Below are positions 51,426-60,194 of a stretch of 64,000 nucleotides of DNA, piece after piece. The translations under genes were made by a program, and so were the position numbers. Source of the DNA: Gemmatirosa kalamazoonensis (GTDB lineage Bacteria; Gemmatimonadota; Gemmatimonadetes; Gemmatimonadales; Gemmatimonadaceae); contig NZ_CP007128.1 of the NCBI RefSeq assembly GCF_000522985.1, forward strand, positions 4,200,220 through 4,264,219, read 5' to 3'. The notes beneath the pieces were generated by a model. It was given only the letters and a program-made list of their open reading frames with translations. It ran no database searches and was not told where the DNA came from. The stretch's first letter is position 1. Every line of letters starts with the position of its first letter.

Positions 51426-51498
51426 TAGCCCCAACGGGAGTCGAACCCGTCTCTCCACCTTGAAAGGGTAGCGTCCTAAACCGATAGACGATGGGGCC
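51426..51498 (-). tRNA. tRNA-Glu(TTC)
   Basis: Minus-strand cloverleaf: 5' GGCCCCA pairs with TGGGGCT (a terminal G-U), anticodon arm CTACC-CTTTCAA-GGTGG with anticodon TTC, T-arm ACGGGTTCGACTCCCGT. Adjacent to a second tRNA-Glu with anticodon CTC. Confidence 0.93.
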
Positions 51499-51549
51499 GA
51501 CTCGTGTCGAGCAAGCACCCTTTCGAAGGGGGGTTCCCGAGGGAGCCGA

Positions 51550-51622
<73 letters not shown>

Positions 51623-51713
51623 GTGTTCGTCGCGCAACGCGCTGTGCGAACGAGACTTGAAACCTAATCGGCCCCGTTTCGCATTTCAACCGGCGCTCGG
51701 GTGAGCGCTCCTA

Positions 51714-51786
51714 CAGGCCCGGAGGGAATCGAACCCCCAACCGCCGGTTTTGGAGACCGGTGCTCTACCAATTGAGCTACGGACCT
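51714..51786 (-). tRNA. tRNA-Trp(CCA)
   Basis: Minus-strand cloverleaf: acceptor AGGTCCG with CGGGCCT, anticodon arm CCGGT-CTCCAAA-ACCGG with anticodon CCA, T-arm GGGGGTTCGATTCCCTC, discriminator G. Confidence 0.95.
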
Positions 51787-51818
51787 ACACCACGTCGTCG
51801 ACTTCGTCGTGCGAGAGG

Positions 51819-51893
51819 GGTGACTAACGGGACTTGAACCCGCAACCCCCGGAGCCACAGTCCGGTGCTCTAACCAGTTGAGCTATAGTCACC
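51819..51893 (-). tRNA. tRNA-His(GTG)
   Basis: Minus-strand cloverleaf: acceptor GTGACTA with TAGTCAC, encoded extra G at -1 (51893) opposite discriminator C, the His identity pair. Anticodon arm CCGGA-CTGTGGC-TCCGG with anticodon GTG. First tRNA of the array, 77 bp after the efp stop codon. Confidence 0.95.
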
Positions 51894-51970
51894 ATGACCC
51901 CCGCCCTCACGAGCGGGGAACTCTGAATCTATGCGGCCCCGTCCGGGGCTACAACCTCACCGCGCGCCGC

Positions 51971-52537
51971 TCACTCCTTCGCGCGGTCCATGTACTCGCC
52001 CGTCGACGGATTGATGCGCAGCCGCTCGCCGGTGCTGATGAACTCGGGCACGTTCACCGTCACGCCGTTCTCGAGCTTCGCCGGCTTCGACGACGCCGTC
52101 TTCGTCGCCGTCTTCATCACGGGCGCGGTGTCCACGACCTCGAGCACGACGTACTGGGGCAGCTCGATGCCGATCGGCTTCCCGTCGTAGTACTCGGCCA
52201 GGATCTTCATCCCCGGCTGCAGCCACTGCGCGTTGTCGCCGAGCATCTCGTCGTCCATCTCGAGCTGATCGTAGTTCTCCGTGTTCATGAAGTGGTACGT
52301 GTCACCACCCTGATACAGAAACTCCAGCTCGTGGGTCTCCATGTCCGCCTTCTCGATCGAGTCGGCCGCGCGGAAGCGATGCTCGAAGCTGGAGCCCGTG
52401 CGCAGGTTCTTGAGCTTCGCCTGCACCATCGCGCGCAGGTTGCCCGGAGTGTGATGGCGGAACTCGATCACGCGGCACGGCTGCCCCTCGAACACGAGGA
52501 CCATGCCGCGGCGGATCTGGGTGGCCGGCATTGCCAT
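51971..52537 (-). CDS. efp: Translation elongation factor P
   Basis: 188-residue EF-P that relieves ribosome stalling at polyproline. The three OB-like domains are complete: N-terminal KOW-like domain (about 1-65), middle domain (ETHELEFLYQGGDTYHFMNTENYDQ) and C-terminal domain (LENGVTVNVPEFISTGERLRINPSTGEYMDRA). At the tip of the first domain the sequence is HHTPGNLRAMVQ, placing Asn33 where Lys34 of E. coli EF-P is lysylated. So it is not a substrate for EpmA-type modification. ATG 52537 follows CAGGACTCC. The tRNA array lies downstream on the same strand and may share its transcript. Confidence 0.96.
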   Translation of the reverse strand: MAMPATQIRRGMVLVFEGQPCRVIEFRHHTPGNLRAMVQAKLKNLRTGSSFEHRFRAADSIEKADMETHELEFLYQGGDTYHFMNTENYDQLEMDDEMLGDNAQWLQPGMKILAEYYDGKPIGIELPQYVVLEVVDTAPVMKTATKTASSKPAKLENGVTVNVPEFISTGERLRINPSTGEYMDRAKE

Positions 52538-52547
52538 AGTCGGAGTC

Positions 52548-52592
52548 CTGACGAAGTTAATCTAAGTGGTTACAGCCTTTCAGTTTACGCAG
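52548..52592 (-). promoter_or_regulatory. Probable efp promoter region
   Basis: The minus strand reads GTAAACTGAAAGGCTG, then TAACCACTTAGATTAACTTC before the efp leader. This is one of the most AT-rich stretches of the window and is 10-55 bp upstream of the efp start codon. A TAGATT/TTAGAT -10 element is likely, but no consensus -35 box is clear. Confidence 0.5.
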
Positions 52593-52606
52593 TCTTCCGC
52601 GACAGG

Positions 52607-53362
52607 TCAACCCGTCCCCGCGGCCGTCGCTGCGGTCGCCGCGCGCAGCGCCGGCTCGATCGCCTTCCACACGGTCTCGGTCACGATCCGCTCGCCGGCG
52701 TCGTTCGGGTGGATGCCGTCGGCCTGGTTGAGCCGCCCGATGCCGGCGACGCCCTGGAGGAGGAACGGCGCGAGCGTGACGCCCTCCGTCCGCGCGACGT
52801 CGGGGAACATGGCGTGGAACGCCGCCGTGTAGCGCTGGCCGAGGTTCGGCGGCGCCTCCATCTGCACGAGGACCACGCGCGCCTCGGGCAGCTTCGCCCG
52901 GATGCGGCGCACGATGGCGACGAGGTTCGCGCGCGTCGAATCCACCTGCAGCGCGCGGAGGCCGTCATTCGCCCCGGTCTCCAGCACGACGACGTCGGCG
53001 GGCTCGCGCAGCACCCAATCGATGCGCCGCAGCGCGCCGGCAGACGTCTCGCCGCTCACGCCGGCGTTGACGGCCTGGATGGCGATGCCGGCGGAGTCGG
53101 CCTTACGCTGGACGCGCGCCGGATACGCGCTGTCCGGGTCGAGGCCGAGCCCGGCGGTGAGGCTCGTGCCGATGAACAGGACACGCAGCGGGGGTCGGGC
53201 CTCGGGACTGGGAACTCGGGACTCGAGTGCGGCGCGCGATGCTCCATCCGAGCTCGGCGTGCTCCCGGCGTCCCGTCTGGAGCACGCACCCGCGCTTAGC
53301 ATTAGCAGTGAGACGAACCCGAGTCCCGAGTCTCGAGTCCCGAGTCCCGACAAGATCTTCAT
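52607..53362 (-). CDS. tesA: TesA-like GDSL arylesterase / lysophospholipase, lipoprotein form
   Basis: SGNH hydrolase of the TesA/arylesterase group. Block [23 protein letters not shown] (Ser nucleophile), block [14 protein letters not shown], block [17 protein letters not shown] and block [16 protein letters not shown]. Divergent from a YbbA/YbbP-type ABC pair, the gene order found in E. coli, which supports the call. With ATG 53362 the product has 251 residues and an N-terminus [27 protein letters not shown], a signal sequence with lipobox partly encoded by the GGGACTC repeat array. Its start codon overlaps that of the divergent ABC gene (CATG). An internal ATG 53302 is the alternative. 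Confidence 0.88.
   Translation of the reverse strand: MKILSGLGTRDSGLGFVSLLMLSAGACSRRDAGSTPSSDGASRAALESRVPSPEARPPLRVLFIGTSLTAGLGLDPDSAYPARVQRKADSAGIAIQAVNAGVSGETSAGALRRIDWVLREPADVVVLETGANDGLRALQVDSTRANLVAIVRRIRAKLPEARVVLVQMEAPPNLGQRYTAAFHAMFPDVARTEGVTLAPFLLQGVAGIGRLNQADGIHPNDAGERIVTETVWKAIEPALRAATAATAAGTG
53198..53350. repeat. Inverted array of GGGACTC units flanking the tesA signal-peptide region
   Basis: 53198-53227 carries CTCGGGACT units and 53318-53350 carries the inverse CCCGAGT units (five in a row). The two parts face each other across about 90 bp that encode the tesA lipobox region. Both arms are inside the proposed tesA reading frame, so the repeat contributes residues ([11 protein letters not shown] and [13 protein letters not shown]). 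Confidence 0.8.
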
Positions 53363-54076
53363 GCTCGTCGCCCGTGAGTTGACGAAGGAGTTCCAGAGCG
53401 GCGGCCGGCCGCTGGCCGTACTACGCGACGTGTCGTTCAGCGTTCCGCAAGGAGCGTTCGTCGCCATCGTCGGCCCTTCCGGCAGCGGCAAGACGACGCT
53501 CCTCGGCCTGCTCGCCGGGCTCGACCTCGCCACGCGCGGCACGGTGCTGCTCGACGGGCAGGACCTGGGCGCGCTCGACGAGGATGCGCGCGCGCGCGGC
53601 TGCGCGGCGAGAAGGTCGGCTTCGTGTTCCAGAGCTTCCAGCTCATCCCCACGCTCACGGCGCAGGAGAACGTGCAGGTGCCGCTCGAGCTGCGAGGCGC
53701 CACCGACGCCGCGGCGCGCGCCCGCGAGCTGCTGGAGCGCGTGGGCCTCGGCGGGCGCGGGCACCACTTCCCCGCCCAGCTCTCCGGCGGCGAGCAGCAG
53801 CGCGTCGCGATCGCCCGCGCGTTCGTGAACGCCCCGCGCATCCTGTTCGCCGACGAGCCGACCGGAAATCTCGACGCGACGACGGGCGCGCGTATCGTGG
53901 AGCTGCTCGAGTCGCTGAACCGCGAGTCGCGCACGACGATCGTGCTCGTGACGCACGACCTCAATCTCGCCGCGCGCACGCAGCGCATCATCCGGCTCGC
54001 CGACGGCGCCGTCGTCGAGGACACCGAGCGTGGAGCGTGGAGCGGCGAGCGTGGAGCGCCGGAGGCACTCCCGTGA
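53361..54076 (+). pseudogene. ABC transporter ATPase (YbbA/LolD type), frameshifted
   Basis: ATPase partner of the downstream FtsX-family permease. Residues from ATG 53361 give Walker [20 protein letters not shown] and the A-loop region, then the frame is lost at a GC-dinucleotide tract (53586-53598). The rest, from [19 protein letters not shown] through the signature [15 protein letters not shown], Walker B RILFADEPTG and LVTHDLNLA, is in the frame 2 bases on. Removing one GC unit gives exactly 714 nt, 237 residues, normal for the family. So the gene carries a +2 shift, or a sequencing error. Its C-terminal codons are made of the GGAGCG repeat, and its stop overlaps the permease start by 4 bp. 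Confidence 0.85.
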
Positions 54077-54102
54077 GATCCACGCTCGCCGCTCCACGCT
54101 CC
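54032..54102 (+). repeat. Perfect 24-bp hairpin with the permease start site in its loop
   Basis: 54032-54055 and 54079-54102 are perfect 24-bp complements made of GGAGCGTGGAGCGG-type units, the same family as 7697-7754. The 23-nt loop (54056-54078) contains GGAGG (54061-54065), the GTG start of the permease (54073) and the TGA stop of the ATPase. The array codes for the end of one protein and the start of the next. Confidence 0.9.
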
Positions 54103-56648
54103 GCGCTCCGCGTGCTTCTGGCGCTGGCGTGGCGCGAGAGCCGCACGGCGCGCCGTCGCCTGCTGCTCTACATGTCGTCCATCGCGCTCGGCGTCGCGGC
54201 GCTCGTCGCCATCGACTCCTTCGCGAGCAACGTCGCGCAGTCGGCGCGCACGCAGTCGCGCGCGCTGCTCGGCGGCGACCTGTCGTTCGGCAGGAACTCG
54301 CCGATGCCGAAGCCGGTGTCGGCGTGGCTCGACTCGCTCGCCGAGCGCGGCGCGCCGGTGGCGCGGCAGGTGACGTTCGCGTCGATGGGGCTCGTGCCGC
54401 GCACGGGCGGCACGCGACTGGTGCAGGTGCGCGCGGTGTCGGCGTCGCTGCCGCTCTACGGCGAGGTCACGACGCAGCCCGCGGGACGTTGGGCGCAGCT
54501 GCAGACCGGTCCGCACGCGCTCGTCGACCGCTCGCTGCTCGTCGCGCTCGACGCCGACGTCGGCGACACGCTGGTGCTCGGCTACACGCGCTTCGCGATC
54601 ATCGGAGCGCTGGAGAACGTGCCGGGCGACCCGGGCATCGCGGCGGTGCTCGGGCCGCGCGTGTACATCCCGGAGCGCTACCTCGCGGAGACGCATCTGC
54701 TGGGCTTCGGCGCGCGCGCGCGCAGTACGAGTCGTTCGTGGCGATGCCGGAGGCGCAGGCGCGCGCGATCGTGCGCGACGTGCGCAAGCGCTTCGATCCG
54801 CTCGGCGTGCGCACGCGCACGGTGGCCGACGAGGAGCGTGGTCTCACGCGCGCGATCGATCGGCTCACCGACTTCCTGTCGATCGTCGGCCTCATCGCGC
54901 TGCTGCTGGGCGGCGTGGGTGTGGCGAGCGGCGTGAGCGCGTTCGTGACACGGAAGATCGACACGGTCGCGGTGCTGCGCTGTCTCGGCGCGACGAGCCG
55001 ACAGGTGCTGGCGATCTACGTCACGCAGGCGGCGGCGATGGGACTCGTGGGCGCGGCGTTCGGCGCGCTGCTCGGCGTCGGGCTGCAGCTCGCTCTGCCG
55101 CACGCGGTCGGCGAGTTCCTGCCGGTGGACGTGCAGGTGACGCTCGCGCCGGCGGCGATCACGACGGGGCTCGCGGTGGGCGTGTGGGTGGCGCTCGTGT
55201 TCGCGCTGCGCCCGCTGCTCGCGCTCCGGCGCGTGTCGCCGCTGCAGGCGATTCGCCGCGACGTGGACCCCGGCGCGCTGCGGCGGCGCGGCATCGATTG
55301 GCCGCGACGGCTCGTGGAGCTCGGGATCGTCGCGAGCGTGGTCGCGCTCACGGTGACGCGCACCGGCCGCGTGCGCGAGGGCGTGTGGCTCAGCGTCGGC
55401 ATCGGCGGGGCGCTCGTCGTGCTGTGGCTGTCGGCGTTCGCGACGACGTGGGCGGCGCGCCGGCTGCTGCGCGCCGGGTGGCCGTACGTCGTCCGCCAGG
55501 GGATCGCGAACCTGTACCGCCCCGGCAACCAGACGCGCGCGGTGACCCTGGCGCTGGGCTTCGGCGCGTTCCTCGTGTCGACCGTGTTTCTCGTGCAGAC
55601 CAACCTGCTGCGTCAGTTCAGCGGCGCGGGGTTCACGTCGCGCGCGAACGTGATCCTGTTCGACATCCAGGAGGACCAGATCGCGTCGGTGACGGAGCGC
55701 GTGCGGGCGAACGGCGAGCTGCTGCAGGCGACGCCGATCGTGACCATGCGCATCGCCGAGATCAACGGCCGGCCGGTCGCGTCGCTCGTCGGCGACACGA
55801 CGCGGCGGCAGGGGATGTGGGCGCTCCGCCGCGAGTACCGGTCGACGTACCGCGACACGCTCACGAGCACCGAGCGTCTCGCGGGCGGACGGTGGTCGAC
55901 CGCGCCGACGCGAGACGAGAGGGGCGCCACGGTGTACGGCGTGTCGCTCGACCGCAACCTCGCGAACGACCTGCGCGTGAAGCTCGGCGATCGAATCACC
56001 TGGGACGTCCAGGGCGTGAAGGTGCCGACGCGCGTGAACAGTCTGCGCGAGATCGACTGGGAGCGCTTCGAGCTGAACTTCTTCGCGCTGTTCCCGACCG
56101 CGGCGATCGACCGCGCGCCGAAGCAGTTCGCGGTGCTCGCACGCGTGCCGGATCCCACGCGCGTCGCGCGGCTGCAGCGCGACGTCGTCACGGCGCACCC
56201 GAACGTGTCGAGCGTGGACCTGTCGCTCGTGCAGGCGACGATCGGACGCATCATCGATCGCGTGAGCATGGCGGTGCGCTTCCTCGCGCTGTTCTCGCTC
56301 GCGAGCGGGCTGCCGGTGCTGTTCAGCGCCGTCGCGGCGACGCGGCGCGATCGGCTGCGCGAGGCGGTGCTGCTGAAGACGCTCGGCGCGACGCGCCGTC
56401 AGATCCTGCGCATCCTCCTCTCGGAGTACGGGGTGCTCGGCGCGTTAGGCGCGGCGGCGGGGATGGTGCTCGCGTTCGGCGGCGCGTGGGGATTGGTGCA
56501 CTTCGTGTTCGAGGGGCGCTTCCAGCCGGACTGGCTCGCGGCCGCGGGCATCGCGGCGCTGATGATGGCGATCACGGTCACCATCGGTCTGCTGACGGCG
56601 CGGGACGGCTATCGGGAGACGCCGATGGCGTCGCTGAGGGAGTCCTGA
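54073..56648 (+). pseudogene. FtsX-family ABC permease (YbbP type), frameshifted
   Basis: Large permease with two FtsX modules. Frame 1 from GTG 54073 gives LLALAWRESRTARRRLLLYMSS and the first periplasmic domain up to LLGFGARAR. At a (GC)7 tract (54710-54723) the frame breaks, and QYESFVAMPEAQARAIV onward continues two bases away through IALLLGGVGVASGVSAFV, the second module and the C-terminal LPVLFSAVAATRRDRLREAVLLKTLGA to ETPMASLRES. Removing one GC unit leaves 2574 nt, 857 residues, a normal YbbP size. The total length and intact later sequence argue for a single recent indel or a base-calling error. Probably exports or releases lipids or lipoproteins with the ATPase and TesA-like esterase. 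Confidence 0.85.
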
Positions 56649-56780
56649 CGCGGAAAGGGCTCAAGGGACGTCAGGCTCGCGGCGCTCATGCCGATCGGCT
56701 CGGGAGGTCCTCGCGATCGTCGTCGGATCCCCATCGGTGTGCTCTCGCCTTCCATCGAGCCCCTCGCGCCGTCGCCTCCG

Positions 56781-59237
56781 TCACGGCACGCGCGCGATCG
56801 CGATGCCCAACGGCGGCGCGGCGGCACCGGGCGTGAGGGAGCGGACCTCGAGGAGCTGACGCGCGACGGTGGGTCCGCTCAGCTCGAAGAACACGGCGCC
56901 GCCGCCGCGCACCCCGTTAGGCACGTCGACGACGAAGTCGCCGAACGAGAGCGCACGCGGCTGCAGTGGGAAGGCGCGCGGGAAGCGCGGGTCGCCGGTC
57001 GCGCTCGCGCCGGCGAGCACGTCGCGCAGCCGCCAGCTCGGCTCGCCGAGCGTCGCGCGCTGCGGCACGAATCCCGGCCGATCGTCGAGGGCGGTGGCGA
57101 GCCACCACTCGCCGAGCAGATCGGGCCACGGGCGGCCGACGCGGGCCGCGACGTTGTCGGCGCCCGTCTGCGGGCCCGCGACGAGCGCGCGGAAGAACGG
57201 CGGGTCGGTCGGGCCGGCGTGGTCGGCGGCCCAGCGCAGCAGCCACCACGCGCCGCCGTAGAACGCGCCACCGGGATCGAGCGCGGGATCGGTCACCACC
57301 GGCGTGAGCGCCGCCGGATCGACCAGCATGGCGTGCAGGCGCGCGAACGCGTCGGAGAACGCGACGGGGATCAGGTCGCACCCGCCTAACGTCGGTCGCA
57401 GCTCGCACTCCAGGCTCTCGGCGTAGCCCGTCTCGCGCCGAGTCGGCAGCGCGCGTACGGCGCGCGCGAACAGCTCCTCGGCGACGAGCGCGCTTCCCTC
57501 CTCGACCCACGGCTCCTCGAACGGCGCGGACCGCGCGAGCCGCTCGGCGTACGACGCGACGTGCTTCGTCTCGTGGGCGGCGATGGCGCGGATGCGGCGG
57601 CGCCACGCGGCGCGCGTGCCCGTGAAGCGGCCGTCGCCGAAGCCGGGTGCCGAGGACGTGGGCACGGCGAGGTAGACGATCTGCTGCTCGTTGCTCGCGC
57701 GCGCCGTCGACGACGGCAGCAGGTCGCAGTTGAACGACATGCCCAACACCCCGCGCGCGTTCACCTCCGGCGTGAAGAGCAACGCGATGCGCCCCGTGCG
57801 TCCGAGCCGCGCGTCGACGGCGAGCGGATTGCCGAACGTCGATTCGACGAGCGGGAACGTGACGTCGTCGTACTCCTGCGCGATAGCGCGGTAGTCGTCG
57901 TCCATGGTGCCGGCGAGCGGCGCAGCGACGTCCTCCAGCACCGTGACGCGCTGGCCGACGACCACCGTGCGCGCCCGCACGTCGACCGCGGGGTCGCCGC
58001 AGCCACGCGCGCCTGCCGTCAGAACGTGCAGGGTGACCGTGTCGCCGAGGGCGGCGATGCGCGCGTCAGGCAGGGCCGCGCTCGTCGCGCGCACTGCGTG
58101 CGCGGCGGCCACGGACGCGAGCCGCTCGCTCGCCGCCGCGGGGTCGACCGGGGGCGGTGCGACGCTCGGCGCGCCGCGAAGGGCGAACGGGACCGCGGTG
58201 CTCGACGTCGACGGATCGAACACGGCGACGACGTAGCGGCCGGTGGCGGGCGCCAGCTCGTTGCACGCGCTCTGCGCCGGATCGGACAGCACGATGGCCT
58301 GCCCCTCGGGCAGCGTGCGCCGCTGCGCGACCTGCAGCGATGCGGCAAGCGAGCCGCTCTCGCCGGCGACGGTGACGGTGACGGGCACGTCGCGCGTGGG
58401 CACGCAGCCGTAGCCGGTGCTCGCGACCGTCGCCGTGAGCTGGGTGGCGCTCGCCGTGCGCACCGTCGCGACGACGCCGCCGATCGTGACGGTGTTCGAC
58501 GTGCGGTTGGCGGAGAAGCCGCTGCCGGCGATGGTCACGGTCGCGCCGGGAACGAGCACCGCCGGCGCGACGCTCGTCACGTGCACGCTGGACGGACGGG
58601 TGACGACGACGATGCCGCGGCCGGCCACCGCGTCGACGGTCGCCAGGATCTCGGCGCGTCCCGGCGCGAGGGCCGTGACGCGTCCGTCCCCATCGACGGT
58701 GGCGACGTCGGGCGCGGTCGACAGCCACTCGGGCCGCACGCCGGCGATGGGCTGGCCGGCGACGTCGCGCGCCGTCGCGGTGAAGTCGACGATCACCGAC
58801 GCCGCGACCGCGGTGGATTCCGGCAGCACCGAGACGGTGAACGCGAGCGGCCGCAGCACCTGCACCTCCACCGTGCCGCGCGCGGTACCGACGGTCGCGG
58901 TGATGGTCGTGGTGCCGGGCGCGAGACCGAGCACGAGCCCCGACGACGACACCGACGCGACGCGCGGGTCGCTGGACTCCCATCGCGTGGCGACGCCCTG
59001 CAGCGTGTGGCCGGTAGAGTCGAACGCCGCGGCGTTCGCGCGGAGCGTGTCGCCGACGTGGAGCGTGCGCATCGGCACGGCGATGGACACCGATACGGCG
59101 ACGGGGTCGCCGGGGTCCGTGCCGCCGCGGTGGCCACACCCGGCGGCGATGCCACACGCCACCAGCGTGGCGAGCGAAGGCAGCGTGTCGACGCGCGCGT
59201 CGGCGCGTCGGCGGTTCCACCGCCACGGCGCGATCAT
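56781..59237 (-). CDS. Surface lipoprotein metallopeptidase with Ig-like (BIG2, IPT/TIG) domains
   Basis: 818-residue protein from ATG 59237 with signal peptide and lipobox AAGC (LPSLATLVACGIAAGC). Two BIG2-like domains (about 40-210; RVASVSSSGLVLGLAPGTTTITATV and DVATVDGDGRVTALAPGRAEILATV), an IPT/TIG-like domain (about 215-300; VTSVAPAVLVPGATVTIAGSGFSANR), and a peptidase-like region with IRAIAAHETKHVASYAERL (HExxH at about 555-559) followed by WVEEGSALVAEEL, the third glutamate of gluzincins. The C-terminal domain is beta-rich. Related exported peptidases are annotated as M30-like, but I am not certain of the family. Convergent with ybbP; the 132-bp gap holds no gene. Confidence 0.8.
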   Translation of the reverse strand: MIAPWRWNRRRADARVDTLPSLATLVACGIAAGCGHRGGTDPGDPVAVSVSIAVPMRTLHVGDTLRANAAAFDSTGHTLQGVATRWESSDPRVASVSSSGLVLGLAPGTTTITATVGTARGTVEVQVLRPLAFTVSVLPESTAVAASVIVDFTATARDVAGQPIAGVRPEWLSTAPDVATVDGDGRVTALAPGRAEILATVDAVAGRGIVVVTRPSSVHVTSVAPAVLVPGATVTIAGSGFSANRTSNTVTIGGVVATVRTASATQLTATVASTGYGCVPTRDVPVTVTVAGESGSLAASLQVAQRRTLPEGQAIVLSDPAQSACNELAPATGRYVVAVFDPSTSSTAVPFALRGAPSVAPPPVDPAAASERLASVAAAHAVRATSAALPDARIAALGDTVTLHVLTAGARGCGDPAVDVRARTVVVGQRVTVLEDVAAPLAGTMDDDYRAIAQEYDDVTFPLVESTFGNPLAVDARLGRTGRIALLFTPEVNARGVLGMSFNCDLLPSSTARASNEQQIVYLAVPTSSAPGFGDGRFTGTRAAWRRRIRAIAAHETKHVASYAERLARSAPFEEPWVEEGSALVAEELFARAVRALPTRRETGYAESLECELRPTLGGCDLIPVAFSDAFARLHAMLVDPAALTPVVTDPALDPGGAFYGGAWWLLRWAADHAGPTDPPFFRALVAGPQTGADNVAARVGRPWPDLLGEWWLATALDDRPGFVPQRATLGEPSWRLRDVLAGASATGDPRFPRAFPLQPRALSFGDFVVDVPNGVRGGGAVFFELSGPTVARQLLEVRSLTPGAAAPPLGIAIARVP

Positions 59238-59300
59238 GCGTGCAAGCTCTTCGGCGGCACGGCCCCCTGCAAGGGCGGTCCATGCACCGGGCGAAGGCAC

Positions 59301-59339
59301 GCGTGGCCCCGCGCGACCGAAGTCGTCGCGGGGCCACGC
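59301..59339 (-). terminator. Hairpin after the SusCD-DUF4397 operon
   Basis: GCGTGGCCCCGCG (59301-59313) pairs perfectly with CGCGGGGCCACGC (59327-59339), 24 bp past the DUF4397 stop codon on minus. It separates that operon from the BIG2 metallopeptidase gene. No T-run follows. Confidence 0.7.
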
Positions 59340-59362
59340 GCTGAGGCGAGCCGCCGCTCAGC

Positions 59363-60181
59363 TCACCGGTTCGCGGTGTTGTCGAGCTGCGGGCGGTTGG
59401 CCGCCGTCGTCGAGGTCACCGTCATGTCCCCGCGCGCAGCGACCGTGAACGCGCGACCACCGGACAGCGCGGGGAACGAGACCGCGGCGCGGCTGATGAG
59501 CGCCGCGGCCGTGCTGCCGGCCCGCACGACGAGGTCGTACGTGCCGCCCGGGATCGCCGCGAACGCGCCCGCCGTCTTGTACGGCACGGCACCGCCGATC
59601 GGGTGCTCGACGCCGGCCGAGTCCTTCACGAACAGCGTCATCGGGGTGGAATTGGAGATCGCGTTGACGAAGCGCACGTTGACGATCGACGGGCCCGTCG
59701 ACGTCGGGAGCACGTCCTCGATCAGGAACGCGTCGGCCTTCTTCGTCGCCGCGTCATAGATGCCGCTGGTGTAGTACGAGTAGTACTTCCCGTCGGCGAG
59801 CGCCCCGGCGACGCTGGAGATCGCCAGCCCGTTGTCGGTCGCGGCGGCGATGCGGCCCTGGAACGTGTACTGCCCCGGCACGATCTCGTTGTACAGGCCA
59901 CCGTTGCCGGCGGAGCCCGACGCGACGCCGGTCGTCGACGGCAGCCCGGTGGTGAGGCAGGCCGGATTGTTCGGCGGGGTGCACCCGCCCGTGCTCACGG
60001 CCGTGATCTTCTGCTCGTTGGCGTAGAAGTCCACCCCGGGCGCGCCGACGGCGAAGTTGAAGAACTTCACGAAGGCACCGGCGGTGGGGGCGGTGATCTG
60101 CTGCACGCCGTCCCCACTGCACCCGGTCAGCGCGGCGGCGACGAGGAGCGCGGCCAGCGTTCGATTGCGGTTCCGGTTCAT
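59363..60181 (-). CDS. DUF4397 domain lipoprotein
   Basis: 272-residue outer-membrane-type lipoprotein: MNRNRNRTLAALLVAAALTGC gives signal peptide and lipobox LTGC. The mature part follows the DUF4397 pattern of paired immunoglobulin-like strands: GAFVKFFNFAVGAPGVDFYANEQKI, GQYTFQGRIAAATDNG, YYSYYTSGIYD, PSIVNVRFVNAISNSTPMTLFVKD, GGTYDLVVRAGST. DUF4397 proteins commonly accompany SusCD pairs as extra surface binders. It starts 13 bp after the susD stop and is the last gene before the 59301 hairpin, so it is in the same operon. Confidence 0.9.
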   Translation of the reverse strand: MNRNRNRTLAALLVAAALTGCSGDGVQQITAPTAGAFVKFFNFAVGAPGVDFYANEQKITAVSTGGCTPPNNPACLTTGLPSTTGVASGSAGNGGLYNEIVPGQYTFQGRIAAATDNGLAISSVAGALADGKYYSYYTSGIYDAATKKADAFLIEDVLPTSTGPSIVNVRFVNAISNSTPMTLFVKDSAGVEHPIGGAVPYKTAGAFAAIPGGTYDLVVRAGSTAAALISRAAVSFPALSGGRAFTVAARGDMTVTSTTAANRPQLDNTANR

Positions 60182-60194
60182 GAGTGGGTGATCG

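Noticed and set aside
53586-53598. Programmed -1 frameshifting signal
   Set aside because: A GC-dinucleotide run is not an X-XXY-YYZ slippery heptamer and no downstream pseudoknot is obvious; kept only as one option in the finding.
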